From the NCBI GenBank assembly GCA_040414855.1, contig JBEDUQ010000102.1, forward strand, positions 1 through 5,504: a stretch of 5,504 nucleotides of DNA. The letters run 5' to 3'. The position numbers and the translations under genes were made by a program. Positions within the stretch are counted from its first letter, which is position 1; each line of letters begins with the position of its first letter. Shown in pieces: positions 5,146 through 5,504 of the stretch. The notes below the pieces were generated by a model. That model was not told the DNA's origin. It did not search any database and saw only the letters and a list, made by a program, of their open reading frames with translations. Origin of the DNA: DASVXQ01 sp040414855. Its GTDB lineage: Bacteria; Actinomycetota; CALGFH01.

Positions 5146-5504
5146 ATTCCGCTGCTCGCCCTGCCCGCCACGCCCGCCCGGGCGGCGCCCCCTCCGCTGC
5201 CCAGCTCGATGGCGGCGCTCGGCGACTCGATCACCCGGGCGTTCGACGTCTGCTGCTTCTACGGCGACCACCCCGGCAACTCCTGGTCGACCGGAGGCTC
5301 GCGGCTCGACCGCATCCAGAGCCACTACGAGCGCCTGCGCGCCCGCAGCCCGGCGATCGGCGGGCACCAGTTCAACGACGCCGTCACCGGCGCGAAGATG
5401 TCCGCGGGCCCGGGCCAGGCGGCCATGGCGGTGGCGCAGGGCGCCCAGTACGTGACCATCCTGCTCGGCGCCAACGACCTCTGCACCTCGTCGGTCGCCA
5501 CCAT
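5146..5504 (+). CDS. Secreted SGNH/GDSL-type hydrolase (partial; 5' end unresolved)
   Basis: An open frame beginning after the TAG at 5143-5145 and running off the right edge. It encodes block I ALGDSITRAFD (nucleophile Ser at 5227-5229), a middle FNDAVTGAKM segment that fits block II, and block III LLGAND (5464-5478) of SGNH hydrolases, which act on ester or acyl substrates; the catalytic Asp/His block lies beyond the window. The 21 codons before the ATG at 5209 read PLLALPATPARAAPPPLPSS, which looks like the end of a signal peptide with an ARA-A cleavage site and has strong G/C third positions. No ATG, GTG or TTG exists in that upstream frame, so the n-region of the signal peptide is missing or out of frame. 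The ATG at 5209 is the only formal start, but it has no ribosome binding site and would begin at the edge of block I. A frameshift, an assembly error or a truncated gene are all possible. Confidence 0.75.
   Translation, partial: MPLLALPATPARAAPPPLPSSMAALGDSITRAFDVCCFYGDHPGNSWSTGGSRLDRIQSHYERLRARSPAIGGHQFNDAVTGAKMSAGPGQAAMAVAQGAQYVTILLGANDLCTSSVAT

Noticed and set aside
5081..5455. Plus-strand frame starting at TTG 5081 as the start of the SGNH gene
   Set aside because: It is in a different frame from the GDSI and GAND motifs, its N-terminus is charged with no signal peptide, and it ends in an Arg/Thr/Ser-rich shadow.

Overview
The window is ordinary-looking chromosomal DNA of very high G+C content, with strong G/C bias at third codon positions and sensible Shine-Dalgarno sites. 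The gene families fit a high-GC actinobacterium in the broad sense (Actinomycetota, possibly the Thermoleophilia side): an ArsR-SRPBCC fusion, a DUF2182 membrane protein, an acyl-CoA dehydrogenase with a TetR regulator, an actinobacterial-type SGNH hydrolase. The lineage is inferred from gene style only. I see no rRNA, tRNA, CRISPR array, IS element or phage gene.

Layout. 1-190 (minus) holds the first 63 codons of a DUF2182 membrane protein. It is coupled by an ATGA overlap to the gene upstream, 187-1035 (minus), which encodes an ArsR-type winged helix fused to an SRPBCC/AHSA1 domain. Their shared promoter is visible at 1098-1127: TTGACA, 18 bp, TAATAT. The -10 box lies in the centre of a large palindrome, which looks like an autoregulatory operator. 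1277-1978 (plus) is a single-pass membrane-anchored protein of unknown function that starts at TTG. 2036-3232 (minus) is a complete acyl-CoA dehydrogenase, and 3364-4059 (plus) is a TetR-family regulator transcribed divergently from it. The 131-bp region between them carries a tight cluster of inverted repeats (3281-3318), the expected binding site for this regulator on both promoters. 3957-4970 (minus) is a choloylglycine-hydrolase-family (linear amide C-N) Ntn hydrolase whose 3' end overlaps the tetR 3' end by 103 bp, antisense. 5146-5504 (plus) is the start of a secreted SGNH/GDSL hydrolase that runs off the window and has no recognisable start codon for its signal peptide.

How the parts fit together. 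There are two regulator-plus-target modules: ArsR-SRPBCC with DUF2182, and TetR with acyl-CoA dehydrogenase, the second probably sensing an acyl-CoA and controlling one fatty-acid or branched-acyl oxidation step. The amide hydrolase and SGNH hydrolase are separate hydrolytic genes with no clear tie to these modules. I do not find convincing evidence of a new multi-gene system. The most informative signals are the two operator palindromes, the antisense tail overlap and the damaged or unresolved start of the SGNH gene.
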